Shown here in pieces: positions 55,004 through 64,000 of a stretch of 64,000 nucleotides of DNA. Position numbers and translations under genes: made by a program. Each line of letters opens with the position of its first letter. Position 1 is the first letter of the stretch. The DNA comes from Variovorax guangxiensis (GTDB lineage Bacteria > Pseudomonadota > Gammaproteobacteria > Burkholderiales > Burkholderiaceae_C): assembly GCF_003952165.1 (NCBI RefSeq), contig NZ_RXFT01000006.1, positions 186,001 through 250,000 on the forward strand, read 5' to 3'. The notes below the pieces were generated by a model that worked only from the letters and a program-made list of their open reading frames with translations, did not search any database and was not told the DNA's origin.

Positions 55004-56329
55004 ATGACCACCTACCGAAACCGCCCCGATCTCGTCGCGGCGCTGGTTCAGGACGACCGGGTGCACCGCGACCTGTACCTGAGCGACGAGCTTTTCGCGC
55101 TGGAGCAGGAGCACCTGTTCGCCGGCACCTGGGTCTTCCTGGGCCATGCGAGCCAGGTGCCGCAGGCCGGTGACTTCGTGACGCAGGAGATCGCCGGCCG
55201 GCCCCTGCTCATGGTGCGCCAGCCCGACGGCGATGTGCATGTGCTCTACAACCGCTGCGCCCACAAGGGCACGCAGCTGGTGACGGACGAGTGCGGCAAC
55301 ACCGGCCGCTTCTTCCGCTGCCCGTACCACGCCTGGACCTACAAGCTCGACGGGGCGCCGCTCGGGCTGCCGCTGAAGAACGGCTACGAGGGCACGCAGC
55401 TCAAGGCCTGCGAGTCGGGGCAAGGGCTCTCGGTGGTGAAGAACGTGAAGGTGTACCGCGACTTCGTGTTCGTGCGCCTTTCCGACACCGGCCCTTCGTT
55501 CGACGAGTACTTCGGCGAGGTGCTGGGCGCCATCGACAACATGGTCGACCGCTCGCCCGAAGGCAAGCTGGCCGTTGGCGGCGGCGTGCTGCGCAACATC
55601 GTCCACTGCAACTGGAAGATGTACCTGGAGAACATCAACGACACGGTGCATCCGATGTCCACGCACGAATCTGCCACCAAGGCGGCAGAGGCGCTGTGGG
55701 AGGGCCATGCGCCAACGGATCCCAAGCCGATGGCGATGGAGCAGATCCTGCCTTTCGGCTCGGGCTACGAGTTCTTCGACAGGATGGGCGGGCGCGTGTT
55801 CGCCAACGGCCACAGCGTGCTGGGGGTGAACTTCAGCATCCACTCCAACTACGCGCAGCTGCCCGAGTACGAGGCCGCCATGCGCGCTGCGCACGGCGAG
55901 GAGCGCGCGGCCGAGATCCTGCAGCGCTCGCCGCAGAACTCCGTCTTCTTTCCGAGCCTGTCGGTCAAGGGCTCGCCGCTGGCCATCCGCGTGATCCGTC
56001 CGCTGGCGGCAGACCGCACGCTGATCGAGGCCTGGAGCTTCAGCGCGGCAGGCGCGCCTGCGCTGCTCTTCGAGCGCGCCATGAGCTACAACCGGCTGGT
56101 GTTCTCGCCGATGTCGGTGGTCGCGCACGACGACGTGCACCTGTTCGAGAGCATCCAGCAGGGCCTGCGCGCGGGCGGCAACGAATGGGTGAGCCTGCAT
56201 CGCAACTTCTATCCGGCCGAGAAGCAGCAGGCCACGATCACCACCAACGGCACCAACGAGCTGCTGATGCGCAACCAGTTCCGCGCCTGGGCGAAGGCCA
56301 TGGCGGCGGGCATGGAGGCCACGGCATGA
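55004..56329 (+). CDS. Rieske dioxygenase, alpha subunit 2
   Basis: A 441-residue paralogue of the alpha subunit at 45052. It keeps C85-x-H87 and the C-x2-H pair (RCPYHAWTY) and, in ENINDTVHPMSTHES, H216 and H221 at the same numbering. Sequence is collinear throughout without gaps near the N-terminus. It overlaps its beta subunit by ATGA. No separate reductase is nearby, so it probably shares the one at 44039. A different aromatic ring substrate from copy 1 is likely but unknown. Confidence 0.93.
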   Translation: MTTYRNRPDLVAALVQDDRVHRDLYLSDELFALEQEHLFAGTWVFLGHASQVPQAGDFVTQEIAGRPLLMVRQPDGDVHVLYNRCAHKGTQLVTDECGNTGRFFRCPYHAWTYKLDGAPLGLPLKNGYEGTQLKACESGQGLSVVKNVKVYRDFVFVRLSDTGPSFDEYFGEVLGAIDNMVDRSPEGKLAVGGGVLRNIVHCNWKMYLENINDTVHPMSTHESATKAAEALWEGHAPTDPKPMAMEQILPFGSGYEFFDRMGGRVFANGHSVLGVNFSIHSNYAQLPEYEAAMRAAHGEERAAEILQRSPQNSVFFPSLSVKGSPLAIRVIRPLAADRTLIEAWSFSAAGAPALLFERAMSYNRLVFSPMSVVAHDDVHLFESIQQGLRAGGNEWVSLHRNFYPAEKQQATITTNGTNELLMRNQFRAWAKAMAAGMEATA

Positions 56330-56790
56330 CGGACCCGCGCGATTTCGCCGCCCAGGAGGCGGCGCTGCTCGACGAGCGCCGCTTCGACGACTGGCTGGCC
56401 CTGTTCGCGGAAGACGGCCACTACTGGGTGCCGCTGCTCGGCGCGGCGCAGGCCGACCCCTTCTCGCACAACTCGCTGGCCTACGAAGACCGCCTGCTGC
56501 TGCAGCTTCGCGTGGAGCGGTTGAAGAACCCGCGCGCGCATTCGCAGCATCCCGCGAGCCACAGCCAGCATGTGCTGCAGCCCTCGCGAATCGAACGCGA
56601 GGATGGCGATGAAGCCTGGCTGCGCACGCCGTTCCTCTACGTCGAGGCGCGCGGCGAGGGGCAGATATTGCTGAGCGGCACCGCCCGCCACCACCTCGTG
56701 CGCACTCCTGAGGGCTGGCGAATCCGCGAGAAGCGCGTCGACCTGCTCAACGCCCCGCGCGCGTTGCCCGCCATCCAGTTGTTCATCTGA
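56326..56790 (+). CDS. Rieske dioxygenase, beta subunit 2
   Basis: A 154-residue NTF2-like small subunit, paralogue of the one at 46484: EAALLDERRFDDWLALFAEDGHYWVPLL, LLLQLRVERLKNPRAHSQHPASHSQHVLQ, and the shared C-terminus RVDLLNAPRALPAIQLFI. Coupled to its alpha subunit by a four-base overlap. Confidence 0.92.
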   Translation: MTDPRDFAAQEAALLDERRFDDWLALFAEDGHYWVPLLGAAQADPFSHNSLAYEDRLLLQLRVERLKNPRAHSQHPASHSQHVLQPSRIEREDGDEAWLRTPFLYVEARGEGQILLSGTARHHLVRTPEGWRIREKRVDLLNAPRALPAIQLFI

Positions 56791-56842
56791 TCCATCCGAG
56801 TTACCCGTTGTCCATTCCAACCATCCTCACCGGAGCTACGAC

Positions 56843-58006
56843 ATGAAGAGCCTGATGCAGACATTGACGCGCGGCGCCCTTGCCGCCGCGCTGACCGCCT
56901 GTGGCGTTGCCAGCGCATTCGCGGCCGACCTCAAGGTCGGACTGAGCGTGTCGCTGTCGGGGCCGAACTCCTCGCTGGGCGTGCCCTACGCCAAGGGCAT
57001 GCAGGCCGCGCTGGCCTACAAGCCCGAAGTCAATGGCCGCAAGATCCAGCTGGTCGTGCTCGACGACGGCTCCGACCCGACCACGGCCGGGCGCAACGCG
57101 CGCAAGCTGATCGAGGAGGAGAAGGTGGACGTGCTCATGGGCACCTCGGGCGTGCCCGCGGCAATAGCGATGGCGCAGGTCGGCAAGGAGGCAAAGACGC
57201 CGATGATCGGCCTCACGCCGATCCTGCTCGACCCCAACGAGAACCCGTGGGTGATGACCGTGGCCCAGCCCACGCAGCTGATGATCGACGCGGTGGTCGA
57301 GCGCATGAAGCGCAACAACGTGAAGACCGTGGGCTACATCGGCTTCTCCGATGCCTGGGGCGACCTGGTGTACGAGGCACTGATGAAGGCCGCGCCCGCC
57401 GCAGGCATCAAGGTGGTGAGCAACGAGCGCTATGCGCGCTCCGACGCCTCGGTGACCGGACAGGTGCTGAAGATCGTGGCGCTGCGCCCCGACGCGGTGA
57501 TGACCGGCGGCGCCGGCACGCCGGGCGCGCTGCCTTTCCTGGCGCTGCAGGAGCGCGGCTTCAAGGGCGGCGTGTACGGCCAGCACGGCCTCATCAACCC
57601 CGACTTCGTGCGCGTGGTCGGTGCGGCCGGCCAGAACGCGCTGATGCCCACCGGCCCCGTGATCGTGGCCGAGCAGCTGCCTGCCGACTACCCGACGAAG
57701 AAGATCGCGACCGACTTCCGCGCCGTGTTCCAGAAGGTCAACAACGCGCCGACCAGCGATGCCTTCTCGGCCTATTCCTTCGACGGCTGGCTGGTGTTCG
57801 CCGACGCCGCCTCGCGCGCGATGAAGAAGGCGGAGCCGGGCACGCCCGAGTTCCGCGTGGCGCTTCGCGACGCCATCTTCAGCACCAAGGAGGTTGTGGG
57901 CACGCACGGCGTCTATACCTTCAAGCCCGGCAGCCTCTACGGCGTGGATGAGCGCGCCCGGGTGATCGTCAAGCTCGACAACGGCCAATGGAAGCTCGCA
58001 CCTTGA
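56843..58006 (+). CDS. Periplasmic substrate-binding protein 3 (LivK type)
   Basis: A 387-residue paralogue of the two earlier binding proteins. The signal peptide ends ASAFAADLK. The mature part has KVGLSVSLSGPNSSLGVPYAKGMQAALAYKPEVNG. It directly precedes the permease genes (34 bases), so it is the presumptive dedicated binding protein of the transporter, with copies 1 and 2 as extra specificities. Confidence 0.92.
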   Translation: MKSLMQTLTRGALAAALTACGVASAFAADLKVGLSVSLSGPNSSLGVPYAKGMQAALAYKPEVNGRKIQLVVLDDGSDPTTAGRNARKLIEEEKVDVLMGTSGVPAAIAMAQVGKEAKTPMIGLTPILLDPNENPWVMTVAQPTQLMIDAVVERMKRNNVKTVGYIGFSDAWGDLVYEALMKAAPAAGIKVVSNERYARSDASVTGQVLKIVALRPDAVMTGGAGTPGALPFLALQERGFKGGVYGQHGLINPDFVRVVGAAGQNALMPTGPVIVAEQLPADYPTKKIATDFRAVFQKVNNAPTSDAFSAYSFDGWLVFADAASRAMKKAEPGTPEFRVALRDAIFSTKEVVGTHGVYTFKPGSLYGVDERARVIVKLDNGQWKLAP

Positions 58007-58040
58007 ACCTCTTGTTCCCGACTTTCCGGAGGACCGCGCC

Positions 58041-59096
58041 ATGACGTGGGACGTGGCGCTCATCCTCCTCACCGACGGCCTTGCCAACGGTGCCATCTAC
58101 CTGCTGGCCGGCCTCGGGCTGGTGCTGATCTTCTCGGTCACGCGGGTTGTGTTCGTGCCTTTCGGTGACATCGCGGCCTTCGCGGCGCTGTCGCTCGCGG
58201 CCTTCGAGACCGGCCGCGTGCCGCCGACCATCGGCATGGTCGCGGTGCTTGCGGCGCTGGCCCTGGCCACCGAAGTAGGCAGCCTCGTGCGGCGCGGCGA
58301 GACCGCGCGCATTCCGAAGGCGGTGCTGACCTGGGGCGTGCTGCCCGCCATTCCCTGCGCGCTGGCGTGGCTCGCGGCGCGGCCGGGCGTGCCGGTGGCG
58401 GTGCACATCGCGGTGGCGGTGCTGCTGGTGGTGCCCATCGCGCCGCTGCTCGCGCGGGTGGTGTTCCAGCCGATCGCCGACGCTTCGGTGCTGGTGCTGC
58501 TGATCGTGTCGCTGGCGCTGCACTTCCTGCTGTCGGGCCTGGGCCTGCTGTTCTTCGGGCCCGAGGGTTCGCGCACCACGCCGCTGACCAGCGCCGTGTT
58601 CACGCTGGGCGAGGGCTTCACCGTCAGCGGGCAGGTGGTGCTGATGGTGGGGGCGGCCATCGTGCTGAGCGGCCTCTTCTTCCTGGTGTTCGAGCGCACG
58701 GTGGCCGGCAAGGCGCTGCGCGCCACGGCGGTCAACCGTGTGGGCGCGCGGCTGGTCGGCATCCGGCCGGTGCGCACCGCGTTGCTGGCGTACGGGTGCG
58801 CCTCGCTGCTGGCGGGGCTGATCGGCGTGCTGATCGCGCCGGTGACGACGATGTACTACGACTCGGGCTTCATCATCGGCCTGAAGGCCTTCGTGGCCGC
58901 GATCATCGGCGGGCTCGTGAGCTACCCGATGACGGCCGTGGGCGCGCTCGCGGTCGGCGTGGTCGAGAGCTTCGCCTCGTTCTGGAGCGGCGCGCTGAAG
59001 GACGTGATCGTGTTCAGCCTGCTGATACCGGTGCTGATGCTGCGCTCCTTCATGGCCGCGCATGCCGAAGAGGAAGAAGACGAGGTGGACGAATGA
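58041..59096 (+). CDS. Branched-chain-amino-acid-type ABC permease (LivH)
   Basis: A 351-residue inner-membrane permease with about eight hydrophobic segments. LANGAIYLLAGLGLVLIFSVTRVVFVPFGDIAAFAA is the LivH signature, and GKALRATAVNRVGARLVGIRP is the EAA-like loop that contacts the ATPase. It is longer than E. coli LivH because of a hydrophobic insert at about residues 70-135 and an acidic tail (EEEEDEVDE). In this locus the cargo is probably an aromatic acid. Confidence 0.92.
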   Translation: MTWDVALILLTDGLANGAIYLLAGLGLVLIFSVTRVVFVPFGDIAAFAALSLAAFETGRVPPTIGMVAVLAALALATEVGSLVRRGETARIPKAVLTWGVLPAIPCALAWLAARPGVPVAVHIAVAVLLVVPIAPLLARVVFQPIADASVLVLLIVSLALHFLLSGLGLLFFGPEGSRTTPLTSAVFTLGEGFTVSGQVVLMVGAAIVLSGLFFLVFERTVAGKALRATAVNRVGARLVGIRPVRTALLAYGCASLLAGLIGVLIAPVTTMYYDSGFIIGLKAFVAAIIGGLVSYPMTAVGALAVGVVESFASFWSGALKDVIVFSLLIPVLMLRSFMAAHAEEEEDEVDE

Positions 59097-60880
59097 ACGG
59101 CAATCGCAAACGCATGGCGTGGATCGCCGGGCTCGTCGTGGTGCTGGCGCTGGTGCCGGTGTTCGCGGGCAGCTTCACCGTCTCGCTGCTCAACGACATC
59201 GGCATCGGCGCACTCGTGGCGCTGGGCCTCGTGCTGCTGACGGGCGTGGGCGGCGCCACCTCCTTCGGGCAGGCGGCCTTCGTGGGCATCGCGGCCTACG
59301 CGACCGCATGGCTCACCACCACGCAGGGCATGTCGCCCTGGCTGGGGCTGCTGTTCGCGCTGCTGCTCACGGGGCTGTCGGCGCTGGCGATCGGCATGCT
59401 GACGCTGCGGCTGGGCGGGCACTTCCTGCCGCTGAGCACCATCGCCTGGGGGCTCTCCATCGCGATGCTGTTCGGCAATGTCGATGCGCTGGGGCGGCAC
59501 ACGGGCCTGTCGAATATTCCGCCGCTGCAGATCGCAGGCTGGTCGCTGGCCGATCCGCGCGCGATGTATTGCCTGATCTGGACGGTGGTCGGGCTGGCCT
59601 GCCTGTTCAGCCACAACCTGCTGCAGTCGCGGCCGGGGCGCGCGATTCGCGGGCTGCGCGGCGGCGCGACACTGCTGGCGAGCGTGGGGGCCGATGCGTA
59701 CCGCGTGCGGCTTTCGCTGTTCGTCACCGCAGCCCTGCTCGCGGGGCTGGCGGGCTGGCTCTACGCGCACATGAACCGCTTCGTGAGCCCGTCGCCCTTC
59801 GACGTGCGCGCCAGCATCGAGTACCTGCTGATGGCGGTGGCCGGCGGGCTCGGCCAGCTGGGTGGCGCGCTGGTGGGCGCCGCGCTGGTGCTGGTGCTGA
59901 AGAACGGCCTGCAGGACGTGCTGCCGATGCTCACGCAGCGCGCGGGCCAGCTGGAGGCGGTGGCCTTCGCGGCGCTTTTCATCCTGCTGCTGCACTTCGC
60001 GCGCGGCGGCGTGATGGGGCTGCTGCGCCGCTGGACGCGACGCCGCGCCGGCGCGCGCGGGCCTTCGCGCCACGAGGGGCCGGCGGTCGAGCCGCTGCCG
60101 CACCGCACGCTGCCCGCGCGCGGCTCGCCGGTGCTGTCGGTGAACGGCGCGGTCAAGCGCTTCGGCGGGCTGGTGGCGGTGAACGACGTGAGCTTCGACG
60201 TGAAGGCCGGCGAGATCGTCGGGCTGATCGGGCCCAACGGCGCGGGCAAGTCGACCATGTTCAACCTGCTGACCTGTACGCTGCCGATGAGCTCGGGCCA
60301 GGTGCGCTTCCTGGAGCACGACATCGCCGGCATGCCGCAGCGCGAGGTGGCGCGGCTGGGGCTGGCGCGCACCTTCCAGCACGTGAAGCTGCGCCCGCAC
60401 ATGAGCCTGCTCGACAACGTGGCGCTGGGCGCGCATTCGCGCACGCGCTCGGGCATCCTGAAGGCCGGCCTGCGGCTCGACCGCACGGAGGAGGCGCAGA
60501 TCCTTCAGGAAGCGCAGCGCCAGCTCGACCGCATCGGCCTGGGCGACCGCGCGCACGAGCAGGCGGGCAGCCTGCCGCTGGGCACGCAGCGCATCCTGGA
60601 GATCGCCCGCGCGTTGGCCGCCGACCCGGTGCTGCTGGTGCTCGACGAGCCGGCCGCCGGCCTGCGCCGCAAGGAGAAGATGGCGCTCGGCGACCTGCTG
60701 CGCAAGCTGCGCGAGGAGGGCGTGACCATCCTCATCGTGGAACATGACATGGACTTCGTGATGAAACTGGTGGACAGGCTGGTGGTGATGAACTTCGGCT
60801 CCAAGCTCGTGGAGGGCGTGCCGTCGGCGGTGCGCGCGGACGAGCGCGTGCAGGCGGCTTATCTGGGGAGCGTCGTATGA
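59093..60880 (+). CDS. LivM-LivG fusion: ABC permease plus ATPase
   Basis: A 595-residue single protein. Residues about 1-320 form the LivM permease ([66 protein letters not shown]). A basic linker leads to the LivG ATPase at about 345-595: Walker A G380-PNGAGK-S387, Walker B with D518 and E519 ([11 protein letters not shown]). The ABC signature is LPLGTQR at 494-500 in place of LSGGQ. The fusion is continuous and starts by ATGA overlap with LivH. Confidence 0.92.
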   Translation: MNGNRKRMAWIAGLVVVLALVPVFAGSFTVSLLNDIGIGALVALGLVLLTGVGGATSFGQAAFVGIAAYATAWLTTTQGMSPWLGLLFALLLTGLSALAIGMLTLRLGGHFLPLSTIAWGLSIAMLFGNVDALGRHTGLSNIPPLQIAGWSLADPRAMYCLIWTVVGLACLFSHNLLQSRPGRAIRGLRGGATLLASVGADAYRVRLSLFVTAALLAGLAGWLYAHMNRFVSPSPFDVRASIEYLLMAVAGGLGQLGGALVGAALVLVLKNGLQDVLPMLTQRAGQLEAVAFAALFILLLHFARGGVMGLLRRWTRRRAGARGPSRHEGPAVEPLPHRTLPARGSPVLSVNGAVKRFGGLVAVNDVSFDVKAGEIVGLIGPNGAGKSTMFNLLTCTLPMSSGQVRFLEHDIAGMPQREVARLGLARTFQHVKLRPHMSLLDNVALGAHSRTRSGILKAGLRLDRTEEAQILQEAQRQLDRIGLGDRAHEQAGSLPLGTQRILEIARALAADPVLLVLDEPAAGLRRKEKMALGDLLRKLREEGVTILIVEHDMDFVMKLVDRLVVMNFGSKLVEGVPSAVRADERVQAAYLGSVV

Positions 60881-60889
60881 GCGCCGCAC

Positions 60890-60955
60890 GGCCGCCCGAA
60901 GGCGCGGGCCCCCTTCAGGGGGTGCGCGAAGTACACGAAGTGACGAGCCTGGGGG
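60890..60955 (-). repeat. Dispersed intergenic repeat, copy 3 (inverted, shorter)
   Basis: Read on the minus strand it gives CCCCCAGGCTCGTCACTTCGTGT, then CGCGCACCCCCTGAAGGGGG, the same modules as copies 1 and 2 without the AGCCGGTTCCGCGG part. It fills the gap between the LivM-LivG fusion and LivF and ends just before the LivF start. Confidence 0.65.
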
Positions 60956-60962
60956 TGTGGGT

Positions 60963-61683
<721 letters not shown>

Positions 61684-61694
<11 letters not shown>

Positions 61695-63273
61695 GCCCCG
61701 CGCCGTGCCGCCCGCGCAGCGCACGCTGCCGGCGATGCTGCAGCGGCAGGCCGGACTGTTCGGCTCGCGCGCGCTGCTGAAGATCGCGGGGAGCGAGTGG
61801 ACGCACCGCGATGCGGCCCACGTTGCGGCGGCGCGGGCCGGCGCGCTGGCGGCGGCCGGCGTGGTGCGCGGCGATCGCATCGCGGTGATGTGCGGCAACC
61901 GCGTCGAGTTTCTCGAAAGCTTCCTGGGAGCGGGATGGCTGGGTGCTTCGACGGTGCCGGTCAATACCGCGTCAATGGGGCCGCAGATCGAGTACTTCCT
62001 TGCGAACAGCGAGGCGAAGCTGCTGGTGATCGAAGCGGGCTTCGTGGAGCGGCTCGCGGCGGCGGACCTCGGGCGTACCGCGCTGCGCGAAATCTGGGTC
62101 GTCGGCGAGACAGCTTTGGACGCCTGGCGTGCGCCTGCGGGCGTGCGTGTCGTGGCGTATCCCGCGCATGGAGAACCCGTCGAGCCGGCATCCGTGCAGC
62201 CCGGCGACGCACTCGCGATCCTCTATACCTCGGGCACGACCGGGCCTGCCAAGGGCGTGGTCTGCCCGCACGCGCAGTACTTTTGGTGGGGCGTGAACAG
62301 TGCCGAAGTGCTCGGCGTGGGCGCCGACGACGTGCTGTGCACCACGCTGCCGCTCTTCCACATCAACGCACTCAACACCTTCGCGCAGGCCGCGCTGACG
62401 GGCTCGCAAGTGGTGTTCGAGCCGCGCTTCTCGGCATCGGGCTTCTGGCCGACGATGCGCGCGAGCGGGGCGACGGTGGTCTATCTGCTGGGGGCGATGG
62501 TGCCGATCCTGCTGGCCCAGCCCGGAGGGGCGGGGGAGCGCGACCACCGCGTGCGCATCGGGCTGGGGCCCGGCGTGCCGGCTGCCGCCGGTGTCGCGTT
62601 CAAGGCGCGCACGGGCGTATCGCTGCTGGAAGGCTATGGGTCGACCGAGACCAACTTCGCCATCGCCACGGCGCCCGATTCGCCGCGCGGCGGTGTGATG
62701 GGCTGGCTGCGCCCCGGCTTCCAGGCGCGCGTGGCCGACGAGGACGACGTGGCGCTGCCGGCCGGCGAGGCGGGCGAGTTACTGCTTCGCGCGGACGAGC
62801 CGTATGCCTTCGCCAGCGGCTACTTCAACATGCCGGAGAAGACGGTCGAGGCCTGGCGCAATCTCTGGTTCCACACCGGCGACCGCGTGGTGCGCGATGC
62901 GGACGGGGCCTTCCGTTTTGTCGACCGCATCAAGGACGCGATCCGCCGGCGCGGGGAGAACATTTCCTCGTTCGAGGTCGAGCAAGTGCTGCTGAGCCAT
63001 CCAGGCGTGGCTTCGTGCGCGGTGTATCCCGTGCGCTCCGAGCTTGCCGAGGACGAGGTGATGGCCGCGCTGGTGGCCCGCGAGGGCGCGGCCATCGACC
63101 CCGCCGAGCTCGCGCGCTTCTGCGAAGGCCGGCTGCCGTACTTCGCCGTGCCGCGCTACATCGACGTGCTGAACGACCTTCCCCGCACCGAGAACGGCAA
63201 GGTCCAGAAGTTCAAGCTGCGGGAGCGCGGAGTCGGACCGCAGACCTGGGACGGCAAGCCCGCGAAGGCCTGA
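61684..63273 (+). CDS. AMP-forming acyl/aryl-CoA ligase 2
   Basis: A 529-residue ANL ligase: [85 protein letters not shown], and Lys in [11 protein letters not shown]. It overlaps LivF by 11 bases. It is clearly different from ligase 1, so the locus can activate two different acids or one acid at two stages. Confidence 0.93.
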
Positions 63274-63277
63274 GGCA

Positions 63278-64000
63278 ATGGCGAACCTTGCGCTGCCTCC
63301 TCTTTCCGGACGTGTGGCGTTCGTGACCGGCGCGGGGCAGGGCCTGGGGGCCGCCATCGCGCGGGGATTGAGCGAAGCCGGGGCACGCGTGGTCCTCGCC
63401 GACATCGAACTTGCCAGTGCCGAAGCCGTGGCGGCGGAGATCGGCGGGCTCGCGTTGCAGCTCGACGTGCGCGACGAGACGGCGTTTTCCAGCTGCTTCG
63501 ATGCAGCTGTGGCGCGCCTCGGCGCAGTCGACATCATGGTCAACAACGCGGCGCGCACGCCATCGACCTCGCTGTGGGACATCGCGTCCGAGGAGTGGGA
63601 CGACGTGCTGGCCATCAACTTGCGCGGCGCCTTCTTCGGCTGCCGCATCGCGGGGCGTCACATGCGCGAGCGCGGCGAGGGGCGCATCGTCAACCTCGGT
63701 TCGATGGCTGGGCAGCAGGCCAGCAACGCGACAGGCGTGCACTACGCGGCAAGCAAGGCCGGGATGCTGGCGCTGACTCGGTCGTTCGCGCAGGAACTGG
63801 CGCCTCACGGCGTGACGGTGAACGCGCTGGCGCCGGCCGCGATCCGCAGCCCCTCGCTCGATGCCATGGCGCCTGCGCGCCAGCACGCGTTGCAGGCGGG
63901 CATTCCGCTCGGCCGCTTCGGGCTGGCCGAGGAGGTGGCTGCGGCCGTGGTCTATCTGGCTTCTCCTGCTGCGGCCTTCATGACCGGCGCGACGCTGGAT
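63278..64000 (+). CDS. SDR-family oxidoreductase 2 (partial, runs off window)
   Basis: The first 241 codons of a classical SDR: VAFVTGAGQGLGAAIARGL, VNNAARTP, Ser in VNLGSMAGQQ, YAASK, and near the window end SPAAAFMTGATLD, where the usual VDGG would follow. Only about ten residues should be missing. It starts four bases after ligase 2, so the operon continues past position 64000. Confidence 0.92.
   Translation, partial: MANLALPPLSGRVAFVTGAGQGLGAAIARGLSEAGARVVLADIELASAEAVAAEIGGLALQLDVRDETAFSSCFDAAVARLGAVDIMVNNAARTPSTSLWDIASEEWDDVLAINLRGAFFGCRIAGRHMRERGEGRIVNLGSMAGQQASNATGVHYAASKAGMLALTRSFAQELAPHGVTVNALAPAAIRSPSLDAMAPARQHALQAGIPLGRFGLAEEVAAAVVYLASPAAAFMTGATLD

Noticed and set aside
58922..60889. 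A 655-codon minus-strand open frame opposite LivM-LivG
   Set aside because: His/Arg/Gln-rich low-complexity translation with no domain; antisense of a well-supported transporter gene.

Overview
The window is a GC-rich chromosomal segment, about two thirds G+C by eye. Gene content and protein style point to a betaproteobacterium of the Burkholderiales/Comamonadaceae, most likely Variovorax. Indicators are the kynBUA operon, the DUF3579 protein, Hda, the PcnB-FolK pair, a Comamonadaceae-style intergenic repeat, and a Variovorax-like aromatic (probably auxin) degradation locus. I see no rRNA, tRNA, CRISPR, prophage or IS element.

Region 1 (1-39.7 kb) is mostly core genome in short operons: tryptophan-to-anthranilate kyn operon, argD-argF, rpsT, murJ, an ECF sigma factor with two DGPF/YCII proteins, a secreted M14 peptidase, a GlxA/DJ-1/isochorismatase cluster, purM-hda-pcnB-folK, a DUF47-Pit phosphate operon, rpsP-rimM-trmD-rplS, hisC, rsgA, orn and a cold-shock-type DEAD-box helicase. 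A four-gene, end-overlapping operon of unknown catabolic role (opine-dehydrogenase-like, 3-hydroxyacyl-CoA-dehydrogenase-like, atypical alpha/beta hydrolase, quinone-oxidoreductase-like) lies at 35.95-39.70 kb.

Region 2 (39.7 kb to the window end, continuing beyond it) is one long co-oriented catabolic locus read away from a divergent MarR regulator. Order: 2-oxoacid:ferredoxin oxidoreductase (IorA/IorB type), [2Fe-2S] reductase, Rieske dioxygenase alpha/beta 1, acyl-CoA ligase 1, thiolase-like protein, DUF35-SDR fusion, cyclase-family metal hydrolase, SDR, two periplasmic binding proteins, Rieske dioxygenase alpha/beta 2, a third binding protein, LivH, a LivM-LivG fusion, LivF, acyl-CoA ligase 2, and a second SDR cut by the window end. 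The MarR + two-subunit Rieske dioxygenase + reductase + SDR set resembles the iad/iac-type indole-3-acetic acid (auxin) loci known from Variovorax and relatives.

My working hypothesis for Region 2 is that IAA is imported by the Liv-type transporter and oxygenated by a Rieske enzyme towards dioxindole-3-acetate. That acid is activated to its CoA thioester, and the Cys-less thiolase/DUF35 pair cleaves it by retro-aldol reaction to isatin plus acetyl-CoA. The cyclase-family enzyme (HxGTHxDxPxH motif, as in isatin hydrolase) opens isatin to isatinate, an aryl-2-oxoacid, which the IorAB-type enzyme could decarboxylate to anthraniloyl-CoA. The individual families are read from sequence; the pathway is inference.
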